From: Siphonodentalium dalli | Taxonomy: Eukaryota; Mollusca; Scaphopoda; Gadilida; Siphonodentaliidae | Length of the DNA stretch: 64,000 bases | Assembly: GCA_032622095.1 (NCBI GenBank) | Contig: CP136065.1 | Coordinates: 19,890,134-19,954,133 of the forward strand | Direction of reading: 5' to 3' | Part shown: positions 31,897 through 44,135 of the stretch, piece by piece | Layout: the number at the start of each line of letters is the position of its first letter | How positions within the stretch are numbered: the first letter of the stretch is position 1 | Notes under the pieces: generated by a model | What the model was told of the DNA's origin: nothing | The model's database searches: none | The model's input: only the letters and a program-made list of their open reading frames with translations | Made by a program: the position numbers and the translations under genes

Positions 31897-31906
31897 AATA
31901 AATAAA
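31897..31906 (+). promoter_or_regulatory. Double polyadenylation signal (AATAAATAAA)
   Basis: Two overlapping AATAAA hexamers followed within 30 bp by T-rich and TG-containing sequence (TTTTACTC...TCTGTCCTG). This is the best candidate 3' end of the cadherin transcript. Confidence 0.55.
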
Positions 31907-31960
31907 CATATTATTACTTTTACTCTTTCGTCTGTCCTGTTTCGATCTTACCAACACTTA

Positions 31961-32321
31961 GCCTGGATATGGTGTGTCTTGCATTTGCAGGCTAAGATCC
32001 CCAGAGGGTGAATTTAGTGACGCTATCCCACACAGTGGGATAGCATCACCAAATTCACCCTCTGGGAACCTCATTATGCTTTGGCCTCAATAGCTATGGG
32101 AGACCTAGGATCAGATTGAAATTGCTTGGTAATGTTCACCATTGGTTACCCAGATTATGCATTTTATTTTCTGCAAATTAGGGAGACTGAAAAGTAACTA
32201 TGTATCTAATGGGGTCCCCAGAGGGTGATAAATCAATAAAAACCCACTATGCAGGGTAGCATCACTAAATTCAACCTTTGGAGACCTCATTCTGCAAATG
32301 TCAGACACACTATATCCAGGC
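31961..32321. mobile_element. Foldback MITE (CCCTCTGG family), copy 1
   Basis: Ends GCCTGGATATGGTGTGTC / GACACACTATATCCAGGC. Internal palindrome of CCCAGAGGGTGAATTTAGTG and its complement. Related copies at 34578 and about 35690. Confidence 0.87.
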
Positions 32322-32487
32322 TTGTCAGTAAATGTATTTCCATTGATTTATTAATGTAGTCTTTATATGGTTCAATTGTACAATTTAAATTGTACCACAT
32401 AGAACATGGTGGAATCAATGAAATGTTGTCAGTGCCTTAAACTTCCAGAATCCTCATCATTCAAACCACATAGTGCAGTGGCCAAAA

Positions 32488-32713
32488 GTGGTCGGGTACC
32501 CCTACCCATGGTAGAACAAGTGGTCGGGTACCCCTACCCATGGTAGAACAAGTGGTCGGGTACCCCTACCCATGGTAGAACAAGTGGTCGGGTACACCTA
32601 CCCATGGTAGAACAAGTGGTCGGGTACCCCTACCCATGGTAGAACAAGTGGTCGGGTACACCTACCCATGGTAGAACAAGTGGTCGGGTACCCCTACCCA
32701 TGGTAGAACAAGT
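32488..32713. repeat. 32-bp minisatellite, 7 copies
   Basis: Period exactly 32 bp from 32488: GTGGTCGGGTACCCCTACCC then ATGGTAGAACAA. Copies vary at one base (ACCCC / ACACC). Confidence 0.97.
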
Positions 32714-33245
32714 GAAACCAAATTATTTTGGCAGGAGAAATATATATTGTTCACGAAAATAACGGAATCGGTGCTTGCTATTGTCAAATCGATGATGAAC
32801 GATACCCAATAGTGACTTTTTCCAGAATTCTTTTTTGGTAAGGCTAAGTCCTAACTTATTTGCCAACATTTTAGGTTTTAAAATTACTACAACATACCAT
32901 TCTCCATTTGAAATATTGTTTTTCAAACATAATCATTCAAACGGATATTGCAATAATGCCAAAATAGTTAATCCATATGGTGTAGTAGTTATCTGACAAG
33001 CATATGTAGAAAGTTACCAGAAATATTTAACGGTTTGTGAGATACTGGATTTTAGATACCCTTCCCCAAACACGTTTTTGGTCATAAAATTACATATTTA
33101 TGATGACATTTTCCAATTGATTCTAATGCTTAAATTCATCCTGGTGCGAGGAGAGAGACATGGGAGGGTCACCTAATAAAAATGTTTATTATCTGAGATG
33201 TAACAGAAATAAGCCTATTATGAAAACTTCTGAACCTCTGTTATT

Positions 33246-33362
33246 GTTTTGCCTGTCAATTGTCTGCTTATATTTCATGATCATCCCTCCAAATGAATAA
33301 TAAACCATTCCAATGTATACTTTTATAACTGAGTGGGATAATCCATTCAGTATACATAGGGT
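33246..33362. repeat. Satellite-flanking module, solo copy
   Basis: ATCCCTCCAAATGAATAATA, ACCATTCCAATGTATAC, GAGTGGGATAATCCATTCAG. Intergenic, no satellite attached. Confidence 0.65.
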
Positions 33363-34577
33363 TGAAGAAGAATATCAATAAAAGCATGTTACACCTCTGA
33401 CAACAGAGAGGCAACAAAATAAACGGAAGAAATTATTCTCAAGAAGACGGCCCCAGAGAAGTCGGGCCCCATTAATTAGATGGGAGTTCAATGAAGCCTT
33501 AAACCGGCTTAATTTGACTGAGATAGTGGTGAAGTCTGCAAATTAATTTGAAAATGTTTATGTAGGCTAATTGTGAAGTTGACAATGCTATCTTATAACA
33601 ACACAATGAACTTCACTTATGGGCAGTCACCAACGCTGAAATTGTCATGACTGGACATCACCCCCTTTCGTTCCAGGGTATCCAGCCTTTTTATAATTTC
33701 AGTTGGGAACCCTGCTTTTATAAAATTTATGAAAGCTGGGTACCCAAATGTAAATGTTATAAAAGCTGGGTACCGTACCCAACTGAAAATTAAAAAAACC
33801 TGGGTGCCCAACTGAACGAAAAAATATGCAACTATATGACCACAATCATCAGACTCATGTCATTACAGAACCTTTCTTGCAACATGCTGATTGCCTTAAA
33901 ATACATTACTTTATATACTAGTATTTACAAATTATTACAAAATGGCTATACTCATGTAACTAGGGCAAGGTTAACCAGGGACCAGTCGATTCTGTAGCAC
34001 AAGATCTGGAGACTGGACAGATATGTTGGTGGTGTTCGGTAGTCTGATGAATAACTTGTTCTCTTTCACACAGATGTCACAGGGATGAGATAACAAAGGA
34101 ACACTGTTGACTTGCTCACCGTCCTGGCTAATCAGTTTGATCGTGTGATGGCAGAACTAGGTGTTTTGTTGACAAATTTTATAACAGGATAGTCTCCACC
34201 AAAATCTAACCTGTTCTTTTCAATGAGTGATCTAACTGGTTTTTAATATGTTTCATCCGTGTGTGCAGGAACTATTCAACTGTTTTGTAGAGTAATCCGA
34301 CGTGTTCTTCTCAATTTCTACCTTTATCTGGTAAACTCAGTCAAAATCTCGTGGATATCTGGTCACCTGATGTCTGCCAGTTGATAAAAGCCGTTTCATT
34401 TCTATGGATATGGTGAAGATTTTATCAACTAATTTTGTTGCATCAGATGCAGACATGACTTGTGTCTCAATATTAACCACAGCTGCTCCTTCCTGAAACC
34501 CAGAAACTGACTTTTTTCAGTTATATGTATGTACAGTATATTTGCATCGGATACATGTATTTCTCTGATCAGCTAAA
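33363..34577. other. Intergenic, mostly unassigned
   Basis: Near 33690-33815 is a short degenerate tandem of AAAGCTGGGTACCCAA-like units. Otherwise I see no gene or repeat family here. Confidence 0.45.
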
Positions 34578-35003
34578 GTCTGATTATAGCGTGTCTGTCA
34601 TTTGCAGAATGAGGTCCCCAGAGGGTGAATTTAGTGATGCTATCCCACATAGCAGGCTAGCATCACTAAATTCAGCCTCTGGGGACCTCATTCTGCTTAG
34701 GCCTCATCTTCGCTGGAATGTTTCTTTATTATCAAATTCCTACAGAAACTTCTTCACATATATTCTATTTCTTTTTTAGTTTAATTTCTCTATATCCCCA
34801 AATTGGCAGACACACATTGCATAAATCGAGGTTCCCAATGGGTGTACATCACAATATTCACCATTTGGGACTTCAATCTGAGTATGTCTCCCATAGCAGA
34901 TGTGGCCATGCAGAATGAGATCATAAGAGGGTGCGGTATAGTGTCACTATATTCACCCTCTGGGGACCTCATTCTGCAAATGACAGGCACACTAAATTGA
35001 GAC
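34578..35003. mobile_element. Foldback MITE (CCCTCTGG family), copy 2
   Basis: About 50-bp inverted ends: the left starts GTCTGATTATAGCGTGTCTG and both continue TCATTTGCAGAATGAGGTC. Internal palindromes repeat the same motif. Confidence 0.87.
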
Positions 35004-35037
35004 TTGGGTCAGCTGGTCAATTCGTTCATGGATAAAT

Positions 35038-35442
35038 TCAAAGCTTGCGTCCGTTGTTGTGATCGCGTCCCCTCCTCCTGGCCCTTTTATCCTTCAGATC
35101 GTTGATAGTTTTCTTCTCACACTCGTCTATGATATATCTTATGTCAGAGTAGTATTTAGTGATATCACCAATTGCCGTCTTCTCAGCCTCCGCTATGTCA
35201 TCGAGGGTAGGCATGTGACCTAAATTGGTCCGCAGATTCTTCATGTCAGCCATCATTACATGCACTTTATTCTCCAGATGAGCAATGGCATTGTGAAGTT
35301 CCTCAACATGACAGCCAGTGAAGAGTTTGTTGTGACAGACAGCACAGCACACGAGTCGGTGTGTTAGACAGAAACAGCTTTCTGTGCTGTGGACTTCACA
35401 AAAATAAACCATTGTTGGGAGACAAGTGACGAACAGAAACAA
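35038..35442 (-). pseudogene. TRIM-like B-box/coiled-coil fragment (ORF, 134 codons)
   Basis: Intact minus-strand ORF ending TGA at 35038. Residues about 14-50 carry C-x2-H, CFCLTHRLVCCAVC and GCH spacing resembling a B-box 2 zinc finger. A long charged helical stretch follows (LENKVHVMMADMKNL onward) and a basic end (RARRRGRDHNNGRKL). Known TRIM proteins place RING, B-boxes and coiled coil in this order. No RING lies in frame upstream and no C-terminal domain follows, so it is a fragment, retrocopy piece or very short gene. The likelier start is the Met at about 35412 (MVYFCEVH). It is sandwiched between MITEs. Confidence 0.5.
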
Positions 35443-35689
35443 ATGTCAATATTGGGTATCAGAGTCAATCTATGTCACAGATCGAAGGTATCGACCAATC
35501 AGATTCTTTTATTCCTTGGTTGATGGTTGACTGTATCATCAGCGAATTACAGATGACTTTGATCCAGATTATCTGGAGATAAAAAGCAGACTTTAGTAAC
35601 TACAGAGCCAGTTATTTGATAAAGAGCCCATCGATTTATGTGAATTTATGTGGTTTTGTGGAAACTATGGGATGGCGCATCCCACTGCA

Positions 35690-35752
35690 CAGCCAAATTA
35701 CACTGCGGGATAGCATCACTAAATTCACCCTCTGGGGACCTCATTCTGCTTG
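35690..35752. mobile_element. Foldback MITE (CCCTCTGG family), fragment
   Basis: GCGGGATAGCATCACTAAAT then TCACCCTCTGGGGACCTCAT, matching one internal arm of the copies at 31961 and 34578. Confidence 0.75.
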
Positions 35753-35758
35753 AATGAC

Positions 35759-36017
35759 AAAATTGCAGATAAAGATGGATAACTCTAAAATAAAGTGGTA
35801 ATACAGCCAAATTTCATGATACTGTACAAGTGATAATATGGCCATATTTCGTTGAACAAAATGTTGATAAATAACACGTTTTGGGAAATTTTATATCATA
35901 CTAGTAGTTGACAGTGGTCAGCATTATTTTTTTGCAATTAATCGACTTTGATGATCACTAAAGCATATTTTGAAGAAATGTTGTTGATATGGGGACATCT
36001 AATCGGATTGACTACCT
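35759..36017. mobile_element. TTAA-site MITE, family 1, 5'-truncated copy
   Basis: AAGATGGATAACTCTAAAAT and CGGATTGACTACCT next to TTAA at 36018-36021. Full copy at 39315. Confidence 0.8.
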
Positions 36018-36159
36018 TTAAATCTGCCTCCTAACTTCTATGAAGTCTGCTGGTCGCAAGCCCAGATAGAGGATGAGAGGAGTTAAACAAAGTCTTAGAG
36101 TGAATGAAATAAAGTCAAAACAACTCAGTGATGTGTAATTAACAAAGAGACGGAGCAAG

Positions 36160-37330
36160 CCACAGAGTATGCCATTGTTTAGGGCTTTGCTAACCCATTT
36201 CCCCCCAAATATGATGGAGTCAAAATAAAGGATTCTGTTCAGTCTTATTAGTAATCGCAGCAACCAAACACATTCATACAATATTTTAAGAGTATAAATT
36301 ATGGTGGATTATTTTAGAAGAAGTTAACTTTATAGAGGTTTTTAAAATATTTTTTTCGAACCCAAATTCATCAAACACAAAGTCCATATCTAAGAACTAA
36401 ATTTGGCAATGTTTACTGAACACTGCGAAGAATGATGAACAATAAAACAATATTTATCAAGCTTTCTTTGATTAAATTACTAAGATCCAATTGTTTGCAA
36501 ATGGTATATTTGCTTGCTCAACATTGCTGGCTGGGATGTGACAGTTTAGTGTTAATATTTGTGGACAGTGGAGCGTTGTGAATCCTCAATGGGCACACCC
36601 TGTAGCCCAGAAACTAGCTCGATCACCACTAAGGAGATAATTTTTCTCACGGGCCAGCTCTGAAGCAGTCACACCTGCCGATCATAATCTTAGCTTTTAC
36701 TTGACCCATCGAATATTCAGCTTCCAAACATCATTTCCAAGCAATGAAAATCTACCATTTGTGAACAACTGCTTCCAAGCCAAACAAATTTAAGGACTTT
36801 AAATTGCTAACCCAATTTTCCCCAAATTTGATGGGAGTCAAAATAAAGGATTAGTTCACTTTTATTAGTCATCACGGTAACCGAATCCATTGATACAAAA
36901 TTTTAAGAGTATAATTCATGGTGGAATATGTTAGAAATACTAAATGTTAAGTTTATAGAGGTTTTTAAAATATATTTTTTCAAACCCAAATTCAACAAAC
37001 ACAAAGTCCATATCTAAGAAAACAATATGGCAATGTGTATTGAACGCTGTGGAGAATGATGAACAATATTCATATTTATCAAGTGTTCTTTGATAAAATT
37101 ACTAAGAACCAATTGTTTACAATTGATTGAGAAACTAGCTTGCCTGATATTGCTTGTTATGAGGTGACAGTGAAGTGTTAATATATGTGGACAGTGGTGT
37201 GTTGTGAATCTCTTGACAAAAAAACTGTGTAATCCTCAATCTGGGGGTATCCCATAGCCCAGAAACTAGGTCACCAATCAGGAGATATTATTCTCATGGG
37301 TCAGCACGTGCTGATCATAGGGCTATTTTG
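36160..37330. repeat. Diverged tandem duplication of about 620 bp
   Basis: TCAAAATAAAGGATT, CACAAAGTCCATATCTAAGA, GAATGATGAACAAT, ATTTGTGGACAGTGG and GCCCAGAAACTAG occur in the same order in 36160-36700 and again in 36800-37320. Fragments recur at 37980-38060 and, inverted, near 38095-38165. Confidence 0.85.
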
Positions 37331-37433
37331 TTTACAAAATGTGTAATTACTAAACCGGAACAAATACTCCAGACTATATATATTTTACTCTAGCTATACC
37401 GGTATGTTTTGGTTTGACAAAACTATAGTGACC

Positions 37434-37497
37434 TTTGAACTTCCCATAATTCTCTTCGATACTGATCTTTGAACTTCCCATAATTCTCTTCGATAGC
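37434..37497. repeat. 34-bp direct repeat, 2 copies
   Basis: TTTGAACTTCCCATAATTCT then CTTCGATA, twice at 37434 and 37468. Confidence 0.95.
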
Positions 37498-37499
37498 CC

Positions 37500-38334
37500 A
37501 TAATACTAACGTCTGGTATAAAAGCTTTTCGCGCTCATTTGTATTTACTCGAATTCGAATCTCTCGACATACCACTTCGATCATTTTCCCACCCACCCTA
37601 TCCCTTTTCTTACTTAAATAGAATTAATATTTAACGCGTTTACCGTACAATTATGGTTATTTCTTGAGATCTTGATTCTTTTATGATTACTAAATTTTGC
37701 ATAAATTATATATTTTATTTATGTGCCGGCAGATGTCGCAGAAATCATCATTATTTCATGTGTAAAAGGTAGATCGAGTGCAAGCATGAGTAGGGGAGAA
37801 AGGTGAGAGATAGGTTCATTATTGTTCACATGTTTAATTTATGGGAGATCAGATCTCAATAAATAATATTATGGCAATTTCGCCTTTTGTCATAATTTCC
37901 ATATTTGGTGGTTCCAGTTTAATAATGGTGATTTAAGCGAATAAGTAATTATCCCAGCTGATTTGAGTGAACATTAACTTGACCCATCAAATTCAGTTCC
38001 CAAATAGAAGTTACTGAGGAATGAAATCTAAACATTTGTAAACAACTGCATCCAAGGCGAAAATCTGAATAACACTAAAGAAATGTGAGTATATCTTTAT
38101 TGTTCATCATTCTTCACAGTGTTCAGTACACATACCCATATCGTTTTCTTACTGAATATTGGGTTTAATAGCAAAGTCCTTAAGTAGCTTTGTATTCACA
38201 TAATGCTAATAACTAAAAACGTAAGTCATCAAAGATAAAATAATATAAAATACACATATAAATTGATAGAATTAATGACCTAATGATCCATGTACACCTC
38301 AAACCCAATTTCACCATTCTATTTTTGGAGCTGT
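37500..38334. other. Intergenic, unassigned
   Basis: AT-rich. Apart from fragments of the 36-37 kb duplication (37980-38060, 38095-38165) I see no gene or repeat. Confidence 0.45.
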
Positions 38335-38374
38335 GTTCGTTAATGTTCGTTTATGTTCGTTTGTGTTCGTTGTT
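38335..38374. repeat. Short GTTCGTTTATGTTCGT tandem
   Basis: Four imperfect units of about 10 bp. Confidence 0.85.
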
Positions 38375-38794
38375 TATTGGGGCCGATACACACCCAGCGT
38401 AATAACACACACCAACAGCGTAATAATAATATTTAACCAAGCATTTCTCTGTAACGTTACGTTCCCCCAACGACTCGGAAACAAAATATCAATACAAAAT
38501 GTGTAAGTTAAGTAACATATTAGAGTGTTTGGGTCTTGAAAAACATAGAGAACAAACCTGAATGCAGAAATGTCCGTCGAGTAACAAAGGGCACTGGCAA
38601 TACACAAATAATCACGTGATACAGAATACAATCGTCACCGTGACCGATAAATGAGGCTGTATCTATAAATAGATAACAAGTATAATCGATATGTTGTAAC
38701 CTGTCTGCACGCGAGCTCTCACAGCGTCACTAACTTCTCTCACGGCATCGACGCTGTCTGGATACAAGGATTTACAAGATTCAGTATTATGAGG

Positions 38795-38895
38795 GTATAT
38801 CACCCCCTGAATCCTGAAAACCAGTTAATTTGGGGGGGGGGGGGTGAATCCTGAATACCAGTTAGTTTTGGGGGGTGAATCCTGAATACATGTTA
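38795..38895. repeat. Tandem GAATCCTGAATACCAGTTA units with poly-G
   Basis: Three units of TGAATCCTGAAxACCAGTTA, one followed by a G13 run (38832-38844). A related segment with another G13 run lies at 39165-39260. Confidence 0.8.
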
Positions 38896-39314
38896 AGAAA
38901 TAATATGCGATAAATGACATACAAATTGACTGTTTAAATATCAGACAGATACAAGCAGAAGTTACATAGACACATTATGATCCATTATACCTGACATGAT
39001 ATTGGAGTAGAGTATTATTGGCGTTATGATACGATTAATGATACTTTATGGTGGCATGATGGTCGAATATTCCCAAGAAGCTATTCTACCCACTCATTCA
39101 TACAGATAACTAGCACAAAATATTATTTTGCGCCATCAAAACCTGCGTCCAAGATGTTTTGCTTGAACCCGAATACCAGTTAATTCCGGGGTATGAATCC
39201 AGCGTACGGCTTCAAAACACCCTGAAACTCGCGTACCGAAAGGTGGGGGGGGGGGGGTGATACCCTCTATTATATCTCCCATTGCGCATTCACTCGGTGA
39301 TAATATTTGATTAA

Positions 39315-39740
39315 AGGTACTCAATCCGAATTAACGCTCGCAAATTACTATTTCCTTGGCTTCAGGGGTAAAACATATTTGATTCGAGTCGAAGAACCCA
39401 CCCATCACAGCTCAGAGTGATCAGATATCGATGTTTGAAATCTATTATTTTAATTGTAGGTGGCCCAATAGACAGTCAACGAGAAGAATTTCATGGACCA
39501 AATTGCGGGTAAAGATGAATAACTTTAAAATCAAGTGGCTTTTTGTGTCTGATATTTGACAAACCGGCAAAATTTCGTTTATAAATAACAGGTTTTGTGC
39601 AATTTTATACTATAGTTGATTGTGCTTTTCATTATTTTTGGGCAATTATTAGATTCTGATAACTGAAGCGGCATTTCAACAAAAAAATGTTGTTGTTGGA
39701 ATGTGATGATATGGGGACCTTCTGATCGGATTGAGTACCT
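39315..39740. mobile_element. TTAA-site MITE, family 1, full copy
   Basis: 426 bp between TTAA at 39311-39314 and 39741-39744. Ends AGGTACTCAATCCGAATTAA / GATCGGATTGAGTACCT. Other copies at 35759, 41001, 50991 and 55315. Confidence 0.92.
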
Positions 39741-40100
39741 TTAATTTGATAGCAGACGAAAATTTAATTGGTATCTTGACAGAGCAGGTGTTATCGGATA
39801 GCTAGGTCCGCACGGCCTCGGTGTGCATTTTGTTTTTATGTGTATGAGTATGTTTACTCGATATGCACCACAAAACCCCGTTAACTTGCCTAACTGTGCA
39901 AGGCATATCCGCTTTAGTTATACAGGCGTTTGCATAAGTTATATTTATAGCTATCAATTTAGGTGCGGAGGGACATACATGTGTATTCAGGGGTCCAGGT
40001 CATGTTTTATGAAACCCATTTCACAAATTTCAAAGGGGAACTGTACTCTCAATCCTGCCATGTATCGGACAACCTCCTTTTATACTCAACAGAATATATA

Positions 40101-40226
40101 CAACAAATGAATGAATTTGAGCCATGGATTAGTGTAAAATACACTCGTGTGCTATATGAACGATGCAAACAACATGAAATAATGAAAATGAGTTTATGAC
40201 TTGGCTCAAATCCATTCATTTGTTGC
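40101..40226. repeat. Inverted repeat, 24-bp arms
   Basis: CAACAAATGAATGAATTTGA...GCCA pairs with TGGCTCAAATCCATTCATTT...GTTG across about 78 bp. Confidence 0.85.
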
Positions 40227-40517
40227 ATATAGTTTTATTATGTCAGTAATAGTATGTAATATTGTTTACGTCGAAGATGAAGATGTCTCCCTTATATTAA
40301 ATGCCGAAGAAGGCTAAAGGGACCGAAAGCTTCCACATCGACTATCTATTGATCATCTATTTATACGACGTCCCTGCAATCACATTACGTAATATCAATC
40401 GGCAAACCTCGGTGATTTCAGTAGCAAAGAATTATTTCGCAAGAACGATAATCCGAGAAGTTGCGATTGGACATAATATGGGATGGACCTTTAAGCTGAT
40501 TATACATATATTCTGTT

Positions 40518-41000
40518 GAGTATAAAGGGGGACTGTCTCATTAATGGCATGTCTTAATATACACAGCCCCCTTTAAGATTCTATACTAAATAGAATAACA
40601 TGTTTGGAATGAGCCTAGATCGATCATGCCATGAATCTCAACTTTGTCTGTGTCTAACGACCGTTGTCTATGTATACGGGCGTTATAGTCAGAGTAGAGA
40701 TTCATGGCATGATCTAGCATATATTATGATGAGTATAAAAGGAGATTGTCTCATAAATGGCAGGATTTATTGTACTCAGTCCCCCTTTAAGATTATATAG
40801 TAAATAGAATAACATGTTTGGAATGAGCCTATATATTATGCCATGGATCTCTACTTTGTCTATGTCTAACACCAGTTGTCTATGTCTACGGGCGTTAGCC
40901 AGAGTAGAGATTCGTGGTATGATCTAGCATACATTCTGGTGGGTTTAAAAGGAGATTGTCTCATAAATGGCAGGATTTATTGTACTCAGTCCCCCTTTAT
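40518..41000. repeat. About 213-bp tandem repeat, 2.3 copies, carrying a MITE
   Basis: GAGTATAAA...GTCTCAT starts units at 40518, 40731 and about 40941. Each full unit carries one copy of the ATCATGCCATGAATCTC palindrome (about 40624-40720, 40851-40930), so the MITE was amplified along with its flank. Confidence 0.9.
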
Positions 41001-41455
41001 AGGTACTCAATGTGATCAGACGCTCCAAAATTACTATTTCTGTGGCTTCGGGGGTAAAAAATATTTGATTCGAGTCGAGGAACCCACCCATCAAATCTCA
41101 GAGTGATCAGATATCGATTTTTGAAGTTTGTTATTTCTCGAGATGTGTAATAATATGTGGCCCAGAAACACTTGGTCAAACGGAAGAACTGGGACAAAAT
41201 TTGCGGATGAAGATGGATAACTCTAAAATCAAGTGGTAATACGGTCAAATTTCGTGATAATACGGCCATATTTTGTTGAACAAAATGTTGATACATAAAA
41301 AGTTTTGGGAAATTTTATACCATAGTTGACAGTGCATGGTTGGCATTATGTTGTTGCAATAATATAAATAGATTCTGATAACTAAAGCTAATTTTGAAGA
41401 AATGTTGTTGATGTACCTTGATGGTATGAAGACCGTCTGATCGGATTGAGTACCT
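41001..41455. mobile_element. TTAA-site MITE, family 1, copy
   Basis: AGGTACTCAATGTGATCAGA at the left, GATCGGATTGAGTACCT at the right. Flanking tetramers (TTAT, TGAA) have drifted from TTAA. Confidence 0.87.
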
Positions 41456-41948
41456 TGAAAGGCACGTGAGGCCTTAGTTGTCGAAAATATTCATATTTGT
41501 TCCAATATGTAAAAACAGTAAAACCTATACAGTTTCGTTCATATATACCATGACCATCGCGTAAACAGCATGTTATCATAAAGACCTACTATATTTTACC
41601 TAAACAAGAGCCTGATTGTGTTATAGAAGACAGCACAATGCTACTGGCTAATCACACACAAATGACATAAACGCTCTTTATTAGTTCCATATCAGGAATT
41701 CACCCACAAATAACGTTCTTTATGTTTACCATCATAATATAAACAAACACCAGAAAAGTAACTTTTTATGCTTTTGTTTACATAACAATGGTCAACCATA
41801 AGACAATAACATACTGTTTATGCGATATTTCTTATTTGTATACGGACAAAGTCTGTCTACATTTTGATGTTCTTTCTGTTTGTGGCGGTTTTTGACGGTT
41901 GGAAATATTTCACAGGATAACCACCACCAAGGCCAACCGTACCTTTAA

Positions 41949-42529
41949 AGGGGTACTGTACGCCATTTTCATTAAATTTCCGGTGACAACAACGATCTAA
42001 TATCGATAATATATAGAAACATAAGTAATTTGAGTCGAAGATGTATTCTGTAAACGCTCAGGTTAATAGGCTATCTTAAAATTAAATAATTTGAATTTAT
42101 GACTGGAGCCATAAAATGGCGTCAATTAAATTACGAATTTCCGTAATCAAACAAAGTAATCAAACAAAGTAATTGAGGGATACTGGATTGTTAAACCGAT
42201 CGCACACACTATCGCTTAAAATATTATGATGATACGGGGAGACCACTCAAGCCACTCACTGACTAGCGACGATACAATAACTTAAATGATTATATGGGAC
42301 TAGTATGCCTATAATATAAATTTTATTTGATTCATTTGGTTGAAAACTGTACAAAAATTACTCGACAACGACAATTTGTATTTTTGCATTCCGGTAAATT
42401 TGTCATCCGTAACACTACTTCGTACTCAACAGACTTTCAAATAATGAAAAAATTGTTACCTTATTCTCCGACTCGGAGACTATAGAAACCAACATCAACA
42501 TTTGGCATACAGCACCCCTTTAAGTATGA
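41949..42529. mobile_element. TTAA-site MITE, family 2
   Basis: 581 bp between TTAA at 41945-41948 and 42530-42533. Ends AGGGGTACTGTACGCC / GGCATACAGCACCCCT. No coding content. Confidence 0.88.
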
Positions 42530-42533
42530 TCCC

Positions 42534-42989
42534 CGAAACCGGACAGGTATGTGACAGAAGAGAAACTGACTTCATGGGCTCACTATAGACATATACTTTG
42601 ATATCCCAGACCGTTTGAGACGAAGAATCCATACTTGAAATCTGCACGTATATGCCAACCTACACGTATATATATGCCAATATACACGAATATGCCAATC
42701 TACGCGTATATGGCTATATGCCAACAGTTATCTATTCGTTTCCGGCATATTCCAGTCCGGTTCTGATGATCGAGATATGACCCGCGGAAAGACTTATTCA
42801 AGACATCATTTTGAAAAAAATATGGTTTTCCATCAACATGTGGAACACTATTAGCATTAGTCTATTCCTTATACGGAATGAATCTTTGATAAATAGAGAA
42901 TACCTACAGTTTGTGTTTGAATACCGAAATATCTCATGAGTGTCTGGAAAGAAATATCGAATTTCAGACCATCGGCGTAGAACTATTTG
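42534..42989. other. Intergenic, unassigned
   Basis: Contains a short degenerate tandem of TACACGTATATATGCCAA-like units around 42640-42730. Nothing else recognised. Confidence 0.5.
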
Positions 42990-44135
42990 GCTATTTAAGG
43001 CTGATGTATCAATGTCATTTACAAAAGAGTCACATTCTGGTGGTGTTCCTTATCACTAGATAAGTGATCATCAAATTCATTAGGAGATGGGATTTTGGTC
43101 TTCGTTTTAGGCACAATCATACCCTTGATCATCTTTCAGAATTCTCCTATATGACAACTGTGCATATTTTTCAACCTATGACTTAAGTCTATGTTATAAT
43201 ATTATCTCAATTTACTATTTCTCAGCGCTAACTTGTATTTATGCCTACTATCAAGAAGTTTCCGGTGATTCTCATTTGATCGGTCTTTCATATATATTTT
43301 CTTGTCTTTTTGACACTGAGTTCTACAATGAGTACAATCATATTTGAACAATGGCATCCCAGCTTGTGTATTTTTCTTATGTTTATGTTTCCTTGTTTTA
43401 CAACCGAGTACTTTCTTTGCAGTTTCAAAACAAAAGCACCAGAGACACTCTCGGTGAAATTATCAATATCTGTTTGGCTAAAGTTAGTTGCTAGCTTCAC
43501 ACATTTGATCCAGTTCAACTGAAAATTTAGATATCATAGATTGGTTGAAAGTGTCCATATATTGATTAGACAATGCTGGGTCCCACGGTTCAACAATACA
43601 ATTCTTATTGGGTGGTATACGATAAGTTCGTCTGAAGCATGTATTTGTGATCTTTCACAATTCTCACTTAAATATAAATATAGAACAATTGTAGTTTCAA
43701 CAGCACCGTGTGCATCAGAAAATAGCTCATTATGATCATGCACATACATATGAATAATAGATGACATTGCTTTGTATGTACACAAAGTATAGTCTATAAC
43801 ACTAACACCTTTACATGACAATTACCTTCTAGTTGGTTTAAACCTGCTTGCGAGCAAAGGCTAAGAATTTATTACCCGAGTTGTTGGTGGTATTGTCTTG
43901 TGATATTCGATTTATACATCATGTATATCATAATCAGTTAACTGTCCGGTTCTGGCATTACAGTCTCCAACTAGGATAATTCTTTCAGATAGTTTAAGTT
44001 TGTCTATCATCATATCCAATATTCTATCAAAACTATCAGGGGAGAAATAACTACTGGATTTTGGTGGGATATAGACATTACCAACAACGATAGGGTATTC
44101 ATTCTGGCTTTTTTTTTATATCTTAAACCGAAGTA
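42990..44135 (-). mobile_element. Decayed non-LTR retrotransposon (LINE) endonuclease fragment
   Basis: On the minus strand an open stretch near 44095-43905 reads VVGNVYIPPKS...ILVGDCNARTG, the GD-x-N-A-R motif of APE-type endonucleases. Downstream, in a shifted frame, come SVIDYTLC and ELFSDAHGAVE (cf. the S-x-IDY and SD-H motifs), WDPALSNQYMDTFN, and linker-like sequence to about 42990. Stops and frameshifts interrupt it. No reverse transcriptase domain was found, so it is a 5' fragment that cannot move by itself. Confidence 0.72.

Larger units (their letters stand above)
31321..31930 (+). other. Cadherin 3' untranslated region
   Basis: The stretch from the stop codon to the probable polyadenylation site. 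A foldback element fills most of its first half (31386-31672). The rest is AT-rich. Confidence 0.6.

Noticed and set aside
36018-36281. 87-codon minus-strand ORF
   Set aside because: Lies in the 36-37 kb duplicated repeat; the second copy does not keep the frame.
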